The notes under the pieces are model-generated. The model searched no databases and had not been told where the DNA came from. It saw nothing but the letters and a program-made list of their open reading frames with translations. Both the position numbers and the translations under genes were made by a program. A DNA stretch of 64,000 bases from Agromyces cerinus subsp. cerinus. Its GTDB lineage: Bacteria; Actinomycetota; Actinomycetes; Actinomycetales; Microbacteriaceae. Location of the stretch: contig NZ_FSRJ01000005.1 in NCBI RefSeq assembly GCF_900142065.1, positions 124,001-188,000 of the forward strand, in the 5' to 3' direction. Of the stretch, positions 15,933-23,961 are shown piece by piece. Positions within the stretch are counted from its first letter, which is position 1, and the number at the start of each line of letters is the position of its first letter.

Positions 15933-17257
15933 AGCTCACCATCATCGGGGGCGGCGGCTTCCGCGTCCCTCAGGTCTTCGAAGCCGTCTCGGCCGACCAC
16001 GCACCAGTGCGCATCGACGAACTGAGCCTCTACGACGTCTCCGAGTCCCGGTTGCAGACGATCGGTGCGATCCTCACGAGCCTCGCCCGCGAGAAGCGCC
16101 ACGTGCCCACCATCACGCTGACGACCGACCTCGAAGAGGCGCTCCGCGGGGCCGACTTCGTCTTCAGCGCCGTGCGCATCGGCGGCACCCGCGGCCGCAT
16201 CCTCGACGAGAAGACGGCGCTCGACCTCGGCGTGCTCGGCCAGGAGACGGTCGGCCCCGGCGGCCTCGCGTACGCGCTCCGCACGGTGCCGTTCATGACC
16301 CGGCTCGCCGAGACCATCCGCGATGTCGCGCCCGACGCCTGGGTGATCAACTTCACGAACCCCGCCGGCATCGTCACCGAGGCGATGCAGCGCGTGCTGG
16401 GCGACCGCGTCGTCGGCATCTGCGACACGCCCATCGGACTCATCCGTCGTGCAGCCACCGCCGTGAGCGGCACCGCCGACCGCGTCGACTTCGACTACGT
16501 GGGCCTGAACCACCTCGGGTGGCTCCGCTCGATGACCGCCGGCGGCGAAGACCTCCTGCCGCGGCTGCTCGAATCCGACCAGGCGCTCGAGGGCATCGAA
16601 GAGGCCCGCCTGATGGGCTTCGACTGGGTGCGGGCGCTCGGGGCACTGCCGAACGAGTACCTGTACTACTACTACTTCACGCGCGAGGCGACCGAACGCA
16701 TCCGCTCGGCGCCGTCGACCCGCGGCGAGTTCCTCGACCGCCAGCAGGCGGCGTTCTACGCCGCGCCCGGCGACGACCCGCTCGCGACGTGGATGAACGC
16801 CCGCCACGAGCGCGAGTCGAGCTACATGGCCGAGAGCCGGCCCGCCGATGAAGAGCGGCACGAGTCCGACGTCGACGGCGGCGGATACCACGAGGTCGCG
16901 CTCGACCTCATGGCCGCCCTCGCCACCGGCCGGTCGTCGACGATGATCCTGAACGTCCGCAACAACTCGCTCGTGCCGCAGCTGCCCGACGACGCGGTCG
17001 TCGAGGTGGGCTGCGTCGTCGACGCCGACGGCGTGCACCCCTGGCCGATCGCGCCGGTCTCGGGCGAGATGCTCGGGCTGATCACCCAGGTGAAGTCCGC
17101 CGAGCGGCTCATCATCAGCGCAGTGCACGAGGAGTCTCGCGAGCAGGCCTGGCGCGCGTTCGCAGCGCATCCGCTCGTCGACTCGGTCGGCGTCGCGCGT
17201 TCGCTGCTCGACCGCTACCGCGAGAACTTCCCCGAGATCGGCTCCCTGCTGCGCTGA
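15929..17257 (+). CDS. Glycoside hydrolase family 4 (NAD+- and metal-dependent)
   Basis: A 442-aa GH4 enzyme; the family cleaves glycosides by an NAD+-assisted oxidation-elimination route needing Mn2+. The dinucleotide motif IIGGGGFRVPQ is at residues 5-15, NFTNPAG at 141-147, the metal-binding cysteine in CDTP (Cys165) and histidine in GLNHLGW (His195), with EYLYYYYF supplying the candidate tyrosine base. The C-N-V-P form is typical of 6-phospho-beta-glucosidases and C-D-M-P of 6-phospho-alpha-glucosidases, so CDTP leaves the specificity open. The GTG start overlaps the regulator stop. The linked PfkB kinase could supply the phosphate that GH4 substrates often carry. Confidence 0.9.
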   Translation: MKLTIIGGGGFRVPQVFEAVSADHAPVRIDELSLYDVSESRLQTIGAILTSLAREKRHVPTITLTTDLEEALRGADFVFSAVRIGGTRGRILDEKTALDLGVLGQETVGPGGLAYALRTVPFMTRLAETIRDVAPDAWVINFTNPAGIVTEAMQRVLGDRVVGICDTPIGLIRRAATAVSGTADRVDFDYVGLNHLGWLRSMTAGGEDLLPRLLESDQALEGIEEARLMGFDWVRALGALPNEYLYYYYFTREATERIRSAPSTRGEFLDRQQAAFYAAPGDDPLATWMNARHERESSYMAESRPADEERHESDVDGGGYHEVALDLMAALATGRSSTMILNVRNNSLVPQLPDDAVVEVGCVVDADGVHPWPIAPVSGEMLGLITQVKSAERLIISAVHEESREQAWRAFAAHPLVDSVGVARSLLDRYRENFPEIGSLLR

Positions 17258-17293
17258 GACGGTGTCGGCGTCGGGTTCGACGCCGACACCGTC
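17258..17293 (+). terminator. Strong hairpin terminator after GH4 gene
   Basis: A perfect 15-bp stem (GACGGTGTCGGCGTC and its complement) with a 6-nt loop begins at the base after the GH4 stop codon. It separates the gene from the convergent amidase gene. Confidence 0.85.
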
Positions 17294-17316
17294 GGCGAGC
17301 GGATGCCTCGGCTCGC

Positions 17317-18717
17317 CTAGCCCTCGAGGGTCGGCCACCAGGCCGGGTCGGTCCAGAGCGCGAGCTCCTGCTCGAGGGCGGCGCCCACGCGGAACACGGT
17401 GGTGTCGTCGTACGTGCGCCCGACGATCTGCACGCCGGTCGGCACGCCGTTCGGCGCGATGCCCGACGGCACCGAGAGCACGGGCACCCGACCGATGACG
17501 TTGAACGGCAGGGTCATGAGCTTCGAGAACACCTCGGTGCTGTCGGTCGCGGGCTCGTCGGCGGCCATGCCCGTGTTCGCGACGGTCGGGCAGATCATCA
17601 CGTCGTAGTCGAGCATGATCTCGGCGAAGGGCCGGTAGAAGGCGGACTCGGCGACGAGGCCCTCGACGTAGTGCCCGCCCGCGGCGGCCTTCGCGGCGAA
17701 GGCGCGCGTGTACGGCATGAGCTGCGCCGCGCGCGCGGGGTCGCCCTCGACGATGCTCTCGATGAACGGCCCCATCACGGCGCCGAAGTGCGGCCAGGCC
17801 GTCTCCTCCACCTGCCCGAACGTCCACGGCAGCGTGACCTCGTCGACGATCGCGCCGGCGAAGGTGAGCGCCGCGGCGACGGCACGGGTGTTGGCCTCGA
17901 CCACCGGATCGACGTCGTACGCGCCGAGCTGGATGCAGAGGGCGACTCGGATGCCTCGGAGCGAGCCGACCGCGCCGGAGACCGCAGCGATGTCGCGCAG
18001 CGATGCCGCGTCGCCGACCCACGGGCCCGAGATCACGTTCTGCAGCAGGGCGACGTCGGCGACGCTGCGCCCCATCGGACCATCGGCGCAGAAGGTGTCG
18101 GAGTTGAACGGAGCCATGCCCGGCACGCGGCCGAACGGCGGCTTGAAGCCGACGACGCCGCAGAACGACGCCGGGATGCGGATGGACCCGCCGATGTCCG
18201 AGCCGGTGGCGAGCACCGTCGAGCCGGCGGCGAGCACCGCACCCGAGCCGCCCGACGAACCGCCCGGCGTGTAGTCGGGATTCCACGGGTTGCGGGTGAT
18301 GCCCCACAGCTTCGAATGGGTCACAGGTGCGCAGCAGTACTCGGGCGTCTTCGTGCGTGCGTGGATCACGGCGCCGGCGTCCTGGATGCGCTCCACGATC
18401 GGGTGCGTGACGTCGGCGATGTTGCCCCGCTCGAGGAGGCATCCGTCTTCGAGCAGTCGACCCGCGATGGGCTGCTCGTCCTTCAGCATCAGCGGGATGC
18501 CCTCGAGCGCGCGCACCGCGTCACCGGCGGCGAATCGCGCCTCGGAGACGACGGCCGATGCCCGCGCCTCGTCGAGCCACTGCTCGGTGACGGCGTTGAT
18601 CGTGGGCTCGGTCGCCTCGGTGCGGGCGATCACCGATTCGAGCAGCTCGACCGGGGAGAGCTCCCGGGTTCGGAACAGCTCGGATGCCTCGGTGGCCGTG
18701 AGCCGATAGAGATCCAT
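17317..18717 (-). CDS. Amidase signature family hydrolase
   Basis: A 466-aa amidase with the Ser-cisSer-Lys triad visible: Lys79 in PLMLKDEQP, the cis-serine in PGGSSGGSG (about residue 155) and the nucleophile Ser178 in GSDIGGSIRIPA. Length and motif order match AS-family amidases, which hydrolyse carboxamides; the substrate is not predictable. The ATG at 18717 fits the conserved N-terminus LTATEASELFRTRELSPVEL. It is divergent from a TetR gene with a perfect 21-bp palindrome between them, so it is probably the target of that repressor. Confidence 0.9.
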   Translation of the reverse strand: MDLYRLTATEASELFRTRELSPVELLESVIARTEATEPTINAVTEQWLDEARASAVVSEARFAAGDAVRALEGIPLMLKDEQPIAGRLLEDGCLLERGNIADVTHPIVERIQDAGAVIHARTKTPEYCCAPVTHSKLWGITRNPWNPDYTPGGSSGGSGAVLAAGSTVLATGSDIGGSIRIPASFCGVVGFKPPFGRVPGMAPFNSDTFCADGPMGRSVADVALLQNVISGPWVGDAASLRDIAAVSGAVGSLRGIRVALCIQLGAYDVDPVVEANTRAVAAALTFAGAIVDEVTLPWTFGQVEETAWPHFGAVMGPFIESIVEGDPARAAQLMPYTRAFAAKAAAGGHYVEGLVAESAFYRPFAEIMLDYDVMICPTVANTGMAADEPATDSTEVFSKLMTLPFNVIGRVPVLSVPSGIAPNGVPTGVQIVGRTYDDTTVFRVGAALEQELALWTDPAWWPTLEG

Positions 18718-18735
18718 GAAGTGGTGCCTTTCGTG

Positions 18736-18756
18736 CGTCCGTACAATGTACGGACG
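18736..18756. promoter_or_regulatory. Perfect palindromic TetR operator
   Basis: CGTCCGTACA and its exact complement flank a single A, 18 bp ahead of the amidase start and 14 bp ahead of the TetR start. Position and symmetry indicate joint control of both divergent genes. Confidence 0.75.
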
Positions 18757-18770
18757 ATACTGTTGCACGC

Positions 18771-19403
18771 ATGGCGCCACGTCAAGCGGTTGAGGAGATT
18801 CGGCAGAATCTGACTCGACGCGACCTCACTTCGGCCGCGATCACGCTGATCGAACGCGATGGTCTCGGCAAGCTGACGATGCGGCGACTCGCCGCCGAGC
18901 TCGACTGCGCGCCGATGAGCCTCTACACGCACGTGCGCAATCGCGACGACCTGATCGACGCCATCGTCGACGAGCTGATCGAGCGGCTCGACCTGCGCGA
19001 GCCGCGCGAGCCCGGCGGTGATGGCTGGCAGGAGATCGTGTGCCAGACGTTCCGGGCGTACCGCGATCTCGCCGTGCGGCTGCCGAACTCCTTCGAGCTG
19101 CTCGCGCTGGCGCCGTACGACACGTCACCCGTCGCGCCGCACCTCGCCCGGTTCGTCGCGACCCTCGAGGCCGCCGGCCTCACCGCGGAGCAGGCGCAGC
19201 AGATCCTCGGCATCGCCGACGCCTACGCCTCGGGGTTCCTCGTCGTGTGGGCGCGCAGCCAGGCGCGACGCGGCACCGAGCAGCCGCCGGAGCAGGGCGG
19301 CATCACGGGCCTGCGCGACCTCGCCATGTTCGACCAGGGTCTCGACGCCCTGCTCGCCGGGCTCGACGCGACGCTCGTGCGCGGCGTCACGCCGGCCGAG
19401 TAG
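18771..19403 (+). CDS. TetR-family regulator of the divergent amidase
   Basis: A 210-aa TetR repressor. The helix-turn-helix LTMRRLAAELDCAPMSLYTHV with RNRDDLIDAIVDEL lies at about residues 35-70. The C-terminal half resembles the TetR_C drug-sensing domain. The ATG lies only 14 bp from the 21-bp operator, leaving little 5' leader, so a near-leaderless transcript is possible. It is probably the repressor of the amidase gene and of itself. Confidence 0.88.
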   Translation: MAPRQAVEEIRQNLTRRDLTSAAITLIERDGLGKLTMRRLAAELDCAPMSLYTHVRNRDDLIDAIVDELIERLDLREPREPGGDGWQEIVCQTFRAYRDLAVRLPNSFELLALAPYDTSPVAPHLARFVATLEAAGLTAEQAQQILGIADAYASGFLVVWARSQARRGTEQPPEQGGITGLRDLAMFDQGLDALLAGLDATLVRGVTPAE

Positions 19404-19469
19404 GCCCGCCAGGCGCCTCGCCGGTCGCGCAGGCCTGCCCCGGCCGTCGCGAGGCCGGTACGCGACCCG

Positions 19470-20054
19470 TCACTCGTCGACGAGCGCCTCGTCCCACCGA
19501 TCCATGATCCAGTCGACGGTCTCATCGGGGCTCTGGCCGGTCGAGTCGACCCAGAGGCCAACAGGCGGCGTCTCGCCGACCCATCCGTCGAACACGCTCA
19601 CGGCGTCGGCGAGCGTGCCGTCGCCGATCCATCCGTCGTAGGCACCGGTTCCGCGTTCGGTCTCGCGGCGCACGATCGCCTCGACGCTCGGCCGCAGCAC
19701 GACGAGCGCGCGCGGGCGCCCGCCCATGCGGTCGAGCTGCGCGGCGACGCCGTCGCCGAAGATGTTGTCGACGTGCACGGCGCTGATGCCGGCGTCGACG
19801 AACGAGCGGCCGAGCATCGCGCCGTGCCGGTAGCGCAGCTCGAGCTGCGCGAGTGCGGCGTCGGTGGGCGGGTCGCTCATGTCTTCACGCCCCGCCACGA
19901 CCATCTGCCAGAGCGCGTCGCCCTCGATGAACGCGCCGGGACGAAGGCGTTCGGCGAGCAGACGACCCACGGTCGACTTGCCCGAGGCCGGGGCGCCGAC
20001 GACGAGGATCGCGGTCGGCCGGGCATCGTTCGTCGGGTCGGCCTGCGCAGTCAT
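19470..20054 (-). CDS. P-loop kinase-like AAA family ATPase
   Basis: A 194-aa P-loop protein. Walker A reads GAPASGKST at residues 20-28. FIEGDALW follows the layout of gluconate kinase and shikimate kinase-like small-molecule kinases, and ALVVLRPSVEAIVRRETERG supplies the lid arginines. The ATG at 20054 precedes the conserved domain; upstream open codons lack homology. The substrate is unknown. It is followed on the same strand by no close partner, and it may follow the VOC gene 49 bp upstream. Confidence 0.75.
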   Translation of the reverse strand: MTAQADPTNDARPTAILVVGAPASGKSTVGRLLAERLRPGAFIEGDALWQMVVAGREDMSDPPTDAALAQLELRYRHGAMLGRSFVDAGISAVHVDNIFGDGVAAQLDRMGGRPRALVVLRPSVEAIVRRETERGTGAYDGWIGDGTLADAVSVFDGWVGETPPVGLWVDSTGQSPDETVDWIMDRWDEALVDE

Positions 20055-20103
20055 GCCCGTCAGGCTATCGAACGGATGCCGCGGCGCGCCCGGCTCCCGG
20101 GCC

Positions 20104-20736
20104 CTACTCCCCCGCGCCCGCCCACTCGAAGCCGTCGGGGTCGGCGAACGCCCCGGCGTCGCCGTCGATGCGGATGCGGTGCGACCCCGTGCCCTCGGCG
20201 GCGACGCCGACGGTCTTGGCGAGGGCACGACGCTTGTAGAGGCCGAGCCCGATCGGGCTGCCCGGGGTGGCGAAGTCGACGTAGCTGCCGAAGCTCTTCG
20301 CGACGGCGAGCCCGCGGTCGACGTAGAAGCGCTTACTCGCGCCCACGTCTTCGGCGCCGATGAGCAGCACGAGGTTGTCGATCGTGCGGGTCGCCGGGCC
20401 CGTGTCCTTCTTCGACGAGGTGGCGACCTGCCAGATCGCCCCGTCGGGCGCCTGCACGACGCCGCCGAAGCCCCACATCGACTTCTCGGCGGGCTTCAGC
20501 ACCGACGCACCGGCGGCGACGGCCGAGTCGAACAGCGACGTGACGTCGGCCGGCTGCGACACGATGACCGACATGGTGAATCCGCGGAACCCGCTCGACG
20601 GGGCATCCGCTGCCCTGGTGCGGATCTGCGGGCCGAGGCCGAAGGCGTCGGCGTAGAAGCGCGCGGCCGCGTCGGGGTCGGCGACGTCGAGCGCGATCGA
20701 GGCGATGGACGTGAGTTTCGTCGTTTCGATGTTCAT
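20104..20736 (-). CDS. VOC (glyoxalase/bleomycin resistance) superfamily protein
   Basis: A 210-aa protein with two beta-alpha-beta-beta-beta modules: IASIALDVADPDAAARFYADAFGLG in the first half and NLVLLIGAEDVGASKRFYVDRGLAV in the second. Both carry the paired-strand pattern of the vicinal oxygen chelate fold. Such proteins act as metal-dependent isomerases, dioxygenases or drug-binding proteins. The start ATG is at 20736, divergent from the NmrA-like gene and its ECF-type promoter. Confidence 0.8.
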   Translation of the reverse strand: MNIETTKLTSIASIALDVADPDAAARFYADAFGLGPQIRTRAADAPSSGFRGFTMSVIVSQPADVTSLFDSAVAAGASVLKPAEKSMWGFGGVVQAPDGAIWQVATSSKKDTGPATRTIDNLVLLIGAEDVGASKRFYVDRGLAVAKSFGSYVDFATPGSPIGLGLYKRRALAKTVGVAAEGTGSHRIRIDGDAGAFADPDGFEWAGAGE

Positions 20737-20826
20737 GTCCCCGACGCTATTCACCCCGTTCGTCGGATGCTTCTTCGATCCTGCTTCATCGTCCGCTGAG
20801 GTATTTCGGCACTTCGGCACCGCAGA

Positions 20827-20853
20827 CCTCACATTCCGCACGGCTGCATCGTC
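20827..20853 (+). promoter_or_regulatory. Putative ECF41-type promoter
   Basis: CCTCACA (20827-20833) and CGTC (20850-20853) are spaced by 16 bp, close to the TGTCACA-N16-CGTC form described for ECF41 targets. It lies about 45 bp ahead of the NmrA-like gene that precedes the ECF41 sigma gene. Confidence 0.5.
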
Positions 20854-20898
20854 AGTACTTGCAGAGCGCCGTTCGGCGCGAAGGAAGGAAGCAAGCAC

Positions 20899-21675
20899 AT
20901 GCGCATCGTCGTCATCGGAGGAACCGGGTTCATCGGCGGACAGGTCGTCGAGCAGCTTCGAGCGGCCGGGCACGACCCCGTGATCGCGGCACCCTCGACC
21001 GGCGTCGACACCGTCACCGGTGCCGGGCTGGCCGAGGCCATGGCCGGCGCCGACGCGGTCGTCGACGTCAGCAACTCGCCCACCATGGACCCCGAGGGTG
21101 TCATGGCGTTCTTCTCCGGCTCGGCTCGCACCATCGCCGAAGCCGAGGCGGCCGCCGGCGTCCGCCACCACGTGCTGCTGTCGATCGTCGGCATCGACCT
21201 CGTGCCGAACAGCGCCTACTACCGCGCGAAGGTCGCGCAGGAGGAGGCCGCTCGTTCGGGCGAGGTGCCCGTCACGATCCTGCGATCCACCCAGTTCGCG
21301 ACATTCGGCCGTCAGATCGCAGACTGGTCGACGGTCGACGGGCGGGCGTCGGCGACGCACGACCTCGTGCAGCCCGTCGCGCCGTCCGAGGTGGCGGCCG
21401 AGATCGTGCGCCTCGTCGTCGAGTCCGCGCCCGCCGGCATCGTCGAGATCGCCGGCCCCGACCAGCTGCACCTCGACGAGCTCGTGCGCGCCACGCTCGC
21501 GCTGCTCGGCGACGACCGCGAGGTCGACACCGTCGACTCGTCGCCGCTCATGGGCACCGAGGGTGCGCCCGAGGGCGCGCTGACCCCGAACCCCGAGTCG
21601 GGGCATCCGCTCACCATCGGTCGCGTGACCTGGCGTGAGGCGGTCGCCGAGGCGGCGCAGCATGCGGCATCCTGA
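20899..21675 (+). CDS. NmrA-like NAD(P)-binding oxidoreductase/epimerase, ECF41 partner
   Basis: A 258-aa Rossmann-fold protein with the nucleotide motif GGTGFIGG at residues 7-14 and a YYRAKVAQE region in place of the classical YxxxK. This marks the NmrA/atypical SDR group. A GAAGGAAGG ribosome binding site lies ahead of the ATG. It overlaps the ECF41 sigma gene by 14 bp. ECF41 genes are usually coupled to a carboxymuconolactone decarboxylase, oxidoreductase or epimerase gene; this fits the epimerase/oxidoreductase class and should be the sigma factor's main target. Confidence 0.87.
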   Translation: MRIVVIGGTGFIGGQVVEQLRAAGHDPVIAAPSTGVDTVTGAGLAEAMAGADAVVDVSNSPTMDPEGVMAFFSGSARTIAEAEAAAGVRHHVLLSIVGIDLVPNSAYYRAKVAQEEAARSGEVPVTILRSTQFATFGRQIADWSTVDGRASATHDLVQPVAPSEVAAEIVRLVVESAPAGIVEIAGPDQLHLDELVRATLALLGDDREVDTVDSSPLMGTEGAPEGALTPNPESGHPLTIGRVTWREAVAEAAQHAAS

Positions 21676-22552
21676 TTGGGTGAGCGATGAGGTGCTGAGC
21701 GAGCGTCGGCGACTCGTCGCCCTCGGCTACCGCATGCTCGGCACGGTCGCCGACGCTGAAGACGCCGTGCAGGAGACGTACGCGAGGTGGTTCCGTCTCT
21801 CCGAGGAGGAGCGCCGCGACGTGCGGTCGCCGGCGGCGTGGCTCACTCGTGTCGCCGGCCGGGTCTGTCTCGACATGCTCGGTTCCGCGCGGGCGCGGCG
21901 CGAGCAGTACGTCGGCGAGTGGCTGCCCGAGCCGCTTCCCGCGGGGCAACTGACGGATGCCTCGTCGGCGACCGATCCGCTCGAACGCGTGACGCTCGAC
22001 GACCAGGTGGGCGCCGCCCTCATGGTCGTGCTCGAGTCGCTGTCACCGGCGGAGCGCGTGGCGTTCGTGCTGCACGATGTGTTCGGCATGCCGTTCGCCG
22101 AGGTCGCAGAGACCGTCGGCCGCTCCCCCGACGCCGTACGGCAGTTGGCATCGAGCGCGCGCCGACGCATCCGCTCGGCTCCCCCGGCGCCGCCGGCGAA
22201 CCGCCGCGAGGGCATCGTGCTCGCGTTCGCGGCGGCCGCGAACACCGGCGACCTCGCCGGCCTTGTGGCGATGCTCGACCCTCGCGTCGAGCTGCGCGCC
22301 GATGGCGGGGGCGTCGTGAGCGCGGCGCTCAGGCCGGTGCGCGGAGTCGATCACGTCAGCAGATTCCTCGTCGGCGTGCTGGCGAAGCATCCCGATTGGC
22401 AGTTGCGGCCGCTCGACCTCGTCGACGGGCCCGGTCTCGCACTCGCCGACGCGCACGAGATCTACGCCGTCATCTCGCTCGGCCTGACGGAAGGCGCCGT
22501 CACCGACGTGTGGCTGATGCGCAATCCCGACAAGCTCACCGGCTGGCGCTGA
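21662..22552 (+). CDS. sigJ: ECF41-family RNA polymerase sigma factor (SigJ-like)
   Basis: A 296-aa sigma factor. Sigma region 2 has YRMLGTVADAEDAVQETYARW, and region 4 has LSPAERVAFVLHDVFGMPFAEVAETVGRSPDAVRQLASSARRR split around the usual helix-turn-helix. The C-terminal SnoaL-like extension carries ECF41 hallmarks: WLPEP linker (87-91), DGGG, and NPDKL near the end. In ECF41 this extension replaces an anti-sigma factor. The ATG at 21662 lies inside the end of the partner gene; a GTG at 21680 is an alternative. It is followed by a hydrolase remnant. Confidence 0.92.
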   Translation: MRHPDWVSDEVLSERRRLVALGYRMLGTVADAEDAVQETYARWFRLSEEERRDVRSPAAWLTRVAGRVCLDMLGSARARREQYVGEWLPEPLPAGQLTDASSATDPLERVTLDDQVGAALMVVLESLSPAERVAFVLHDVFGMPFAEVAETVGRSPDAVRQLASSARRRIRSAPPAPPANRREGIVLAFAAAANTGDLAGLVAMLDPRVELRADGGGVVSAALRPVRGVDHVSRFLVGVLAKHPDWQLRPLDLVDGPGLALADAHEIYAVISLGLTEGAVTDVWLMRNPDKLTGWR

Positions 22553-22557
22553 CCGCC

Positions 22558-22704
22558 TCAGCCGAGGGCGGCGATCGCGTCGGCGACCAGCTGCACTTCG
22601 GAGGGCTCGTCGTCGGCGGCCGGCGTGAAGCCCATGCGCACCACGACGAGCTCCTCCGACGGCACGATGACGACCTTCTGGCCGTCGTGACCGCTCATGT
22701 GATG
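22558..22704 (-). pseudogene. Remnant of a beta-lactamase-family serine hydrolase (C-terminal end only)
   Basis: About 47 codons read HHMSGHDGQKVVIVPSEEL and VVVRMGFTP to a stop, matching the very end of class C beta-lactamase-type hydrolases (GHDGQ plus VVVR strand). No catalytic SxxK or YxN part is found upstream. It starts 5 bp after the sigJ stop, on the opposite strand. It is probably a deletion remnant. Confidence 0.6.
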
Positions 22705-22875
22705 AGCAAGCGCGATGCGCGCCGCCGAATCCTGTTCGGTTTCCACGGTTGGACAGCCGATTCGCCCGCCAGACGCGAGTCTTCCCCAGAATTCCGCCGT
22801 GACTGGCATCATCGTCCGGGAGCGATTGCGCACCACAGCACCACGACCCGAGCAGCACCACGACAGAGGAGCATC

Positions 22876-23409
22876 ATGACCGACCCGAACCAGCCGCAGG
22901 AACCCACCGTTCCGACGCCGCCCGCAGCACCCGACTACGTCGCCGCGCCGCCGGCAGCGCCCGCCGCACCGGAAGCACCTGCTGCTCCCGCTGCTCCCGC
23001 GGCAGCCGAGGCGCCCGCCGCTCCGGCAGCTCCTGCAGCGCCGGCCGCTCCGGCATATGCGCCCGCTCCCGCCGCGGCGCCGGCTCCTGCCGCGGCATAC
23101 GGCGCACCCGCCGCGACGGTTCCCGGCAAGGGCCTCGGCATCGCCGGCCTGGTGCTGGCGATCGTGCTGCCCCTCGTCGGCCTCATCGTGAGCATCGTCG
23201 CGAAGTCGCAGTCGAAGAAGGCCGGCGTGAAGAACACCCCCGCGACGGCGGGCATCATCGTCGGCGCGATCCTGACCGTGCTCGGCATCATCACCGCGAT
23301 CGTCCTCATCGCGATCAGCGCGTCGCTCGTCGGCTCCGTCGTCGACATGTGCAGCCAGCTCGGCCCGGGCGTCTGGGAGGTCGACGGAGTCACCTACACC
23401 TGCGAGTGA
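22876..23409 (+). CDS. Ala/Pro-rich membrane protein with DUF4190-like helix pair
   Basis: A 177-aa protein. Residues about 8-78 are low-complexity PAAPAAPEAP-type repeats. Then comes KGLGIAGLVLAIVLPLVGLIVSIV, a polar KSQSKKAG turn, and a second helix NTPATAGIIVGAILTVLGIITAIV, a layout seen in DUF4190 proteins. A short cysteine-bearing tail (DMCSQL...YTCE) could form a disulfide outside the membrane. The ATG has AGAGGAG upstream. A strong terminator follows. Function unknown. Confidence 0.72.
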   Translation: MTDPNQPQEPTVPTPPAAPDYVAAPPAAPAAPEAPAAPAAPAAAEAPAAPAAPAAPAAPAYAPAPAAAPAPAAAYGAPAATVPGKGLGIAGLVLAIVLPLVGLIVSIVAKSQSKKAGVKNTPATAGIIVGAILTVLGIITAIVLIAISASLVGSVVDMCSQLGPGVWEVDGVTYTCE

Positions 23410-23430
23410 TCGCACCCCGCAACACAGCAT

Positions 23431-23463
23431 GAAGCGCCGCCGGGCTCAGCCCGGCGGCGCTTC
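23431..23463 (+). terminator. Strong hairpin terminator
   Basis: A perfect 15-bp stem (GAAGCGCCGCCGGGC and its complement) with a TCA loop, 21 bp after the stop of the Ala/Pro-rich membrane protein gene. Confidence 0.85.
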
Positions 23464-23561
23464 GTCGTTCTCACGGGCCGGCGACGCCGATCGGCCGACC
23501 GGCACCTCGTGACGGGTGTTCGGTGATTGTGCGCGACGCCAGACCGGAGCATCCTGAGATC

Positions 23562-23957
23562 ATGAGCGATCGTGAGGATTTCCTGATCTGGCTCCAGAGC
23601 GAGTTCGTGCGGGCCGAACGCGCCATGTTCGACGGCGACGACGGCCCGCGCCGCGCCCTCTGGTCGGTGGAAGAACCGGTCAGCGTGCTCGGCGCCTGGC
23701 GCAACGCCTCGAATCGCGCCGAGCTGGTCGAGGCGTTCGAGGAGCTCTCGACGAGCTTCTCGAACTGCACCGACTACGCGTTCGACCTGATCGCCTTCGA
23801 CGTGCTCGGCGAGGCGGCGTACACCGTGGGCTACGAGCGTGCCGCGGCGTCGATCGACGGCGAGCCGCGCACCTTCACCCTGCGCGCCACCCAGGTGTAC
23901 CGACGAGAGCCCGGCGGATGGCGCGTGGTGCACCGCCACGCCGACCGGATCGGGTAG
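23562..23957 (+). CDS. SnoaL-like/DUF4440 NTF2-fold protein
   Basis: A 131-aa protein of the nuclear-transport-factor-2 fold. It has an N-terminal helix, the FEELSTSFSNCTDYAFDL middle, and the final strands FTLRATQVYRREPGGWRVVHRHAD, which are typical of DUF4440/SnoaL_3 members. Such proteins act as small-molecule isomerases, hydrolases or binding domains. ATG 23562 is chosen over a start 39 bp upstream because the fold starts there. It is convergent with the membrane protein at 23962, with 4 bp between. Confidence 0.75.
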   Translation: MSDREDFLIWLQSEFVRAERAMFDGDDGPRRALWSVEEPVSVLGAWRNASNRAELVEAFEELSTSFSNCTDYAFDLIAFDVLGEAAYTVGYERAAASIDGEPRTFTLRATQVYRREPGGWRVVHRHADRIG

Positions 23958-23961
23958 CGGG

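Noticed and set aside
15614..18442. 942-codon minus-strand frame across GH4 and part of the amidase
   Set aside because: Shadow of two well-supported genes; long only because high G+C lowers stop frequency.
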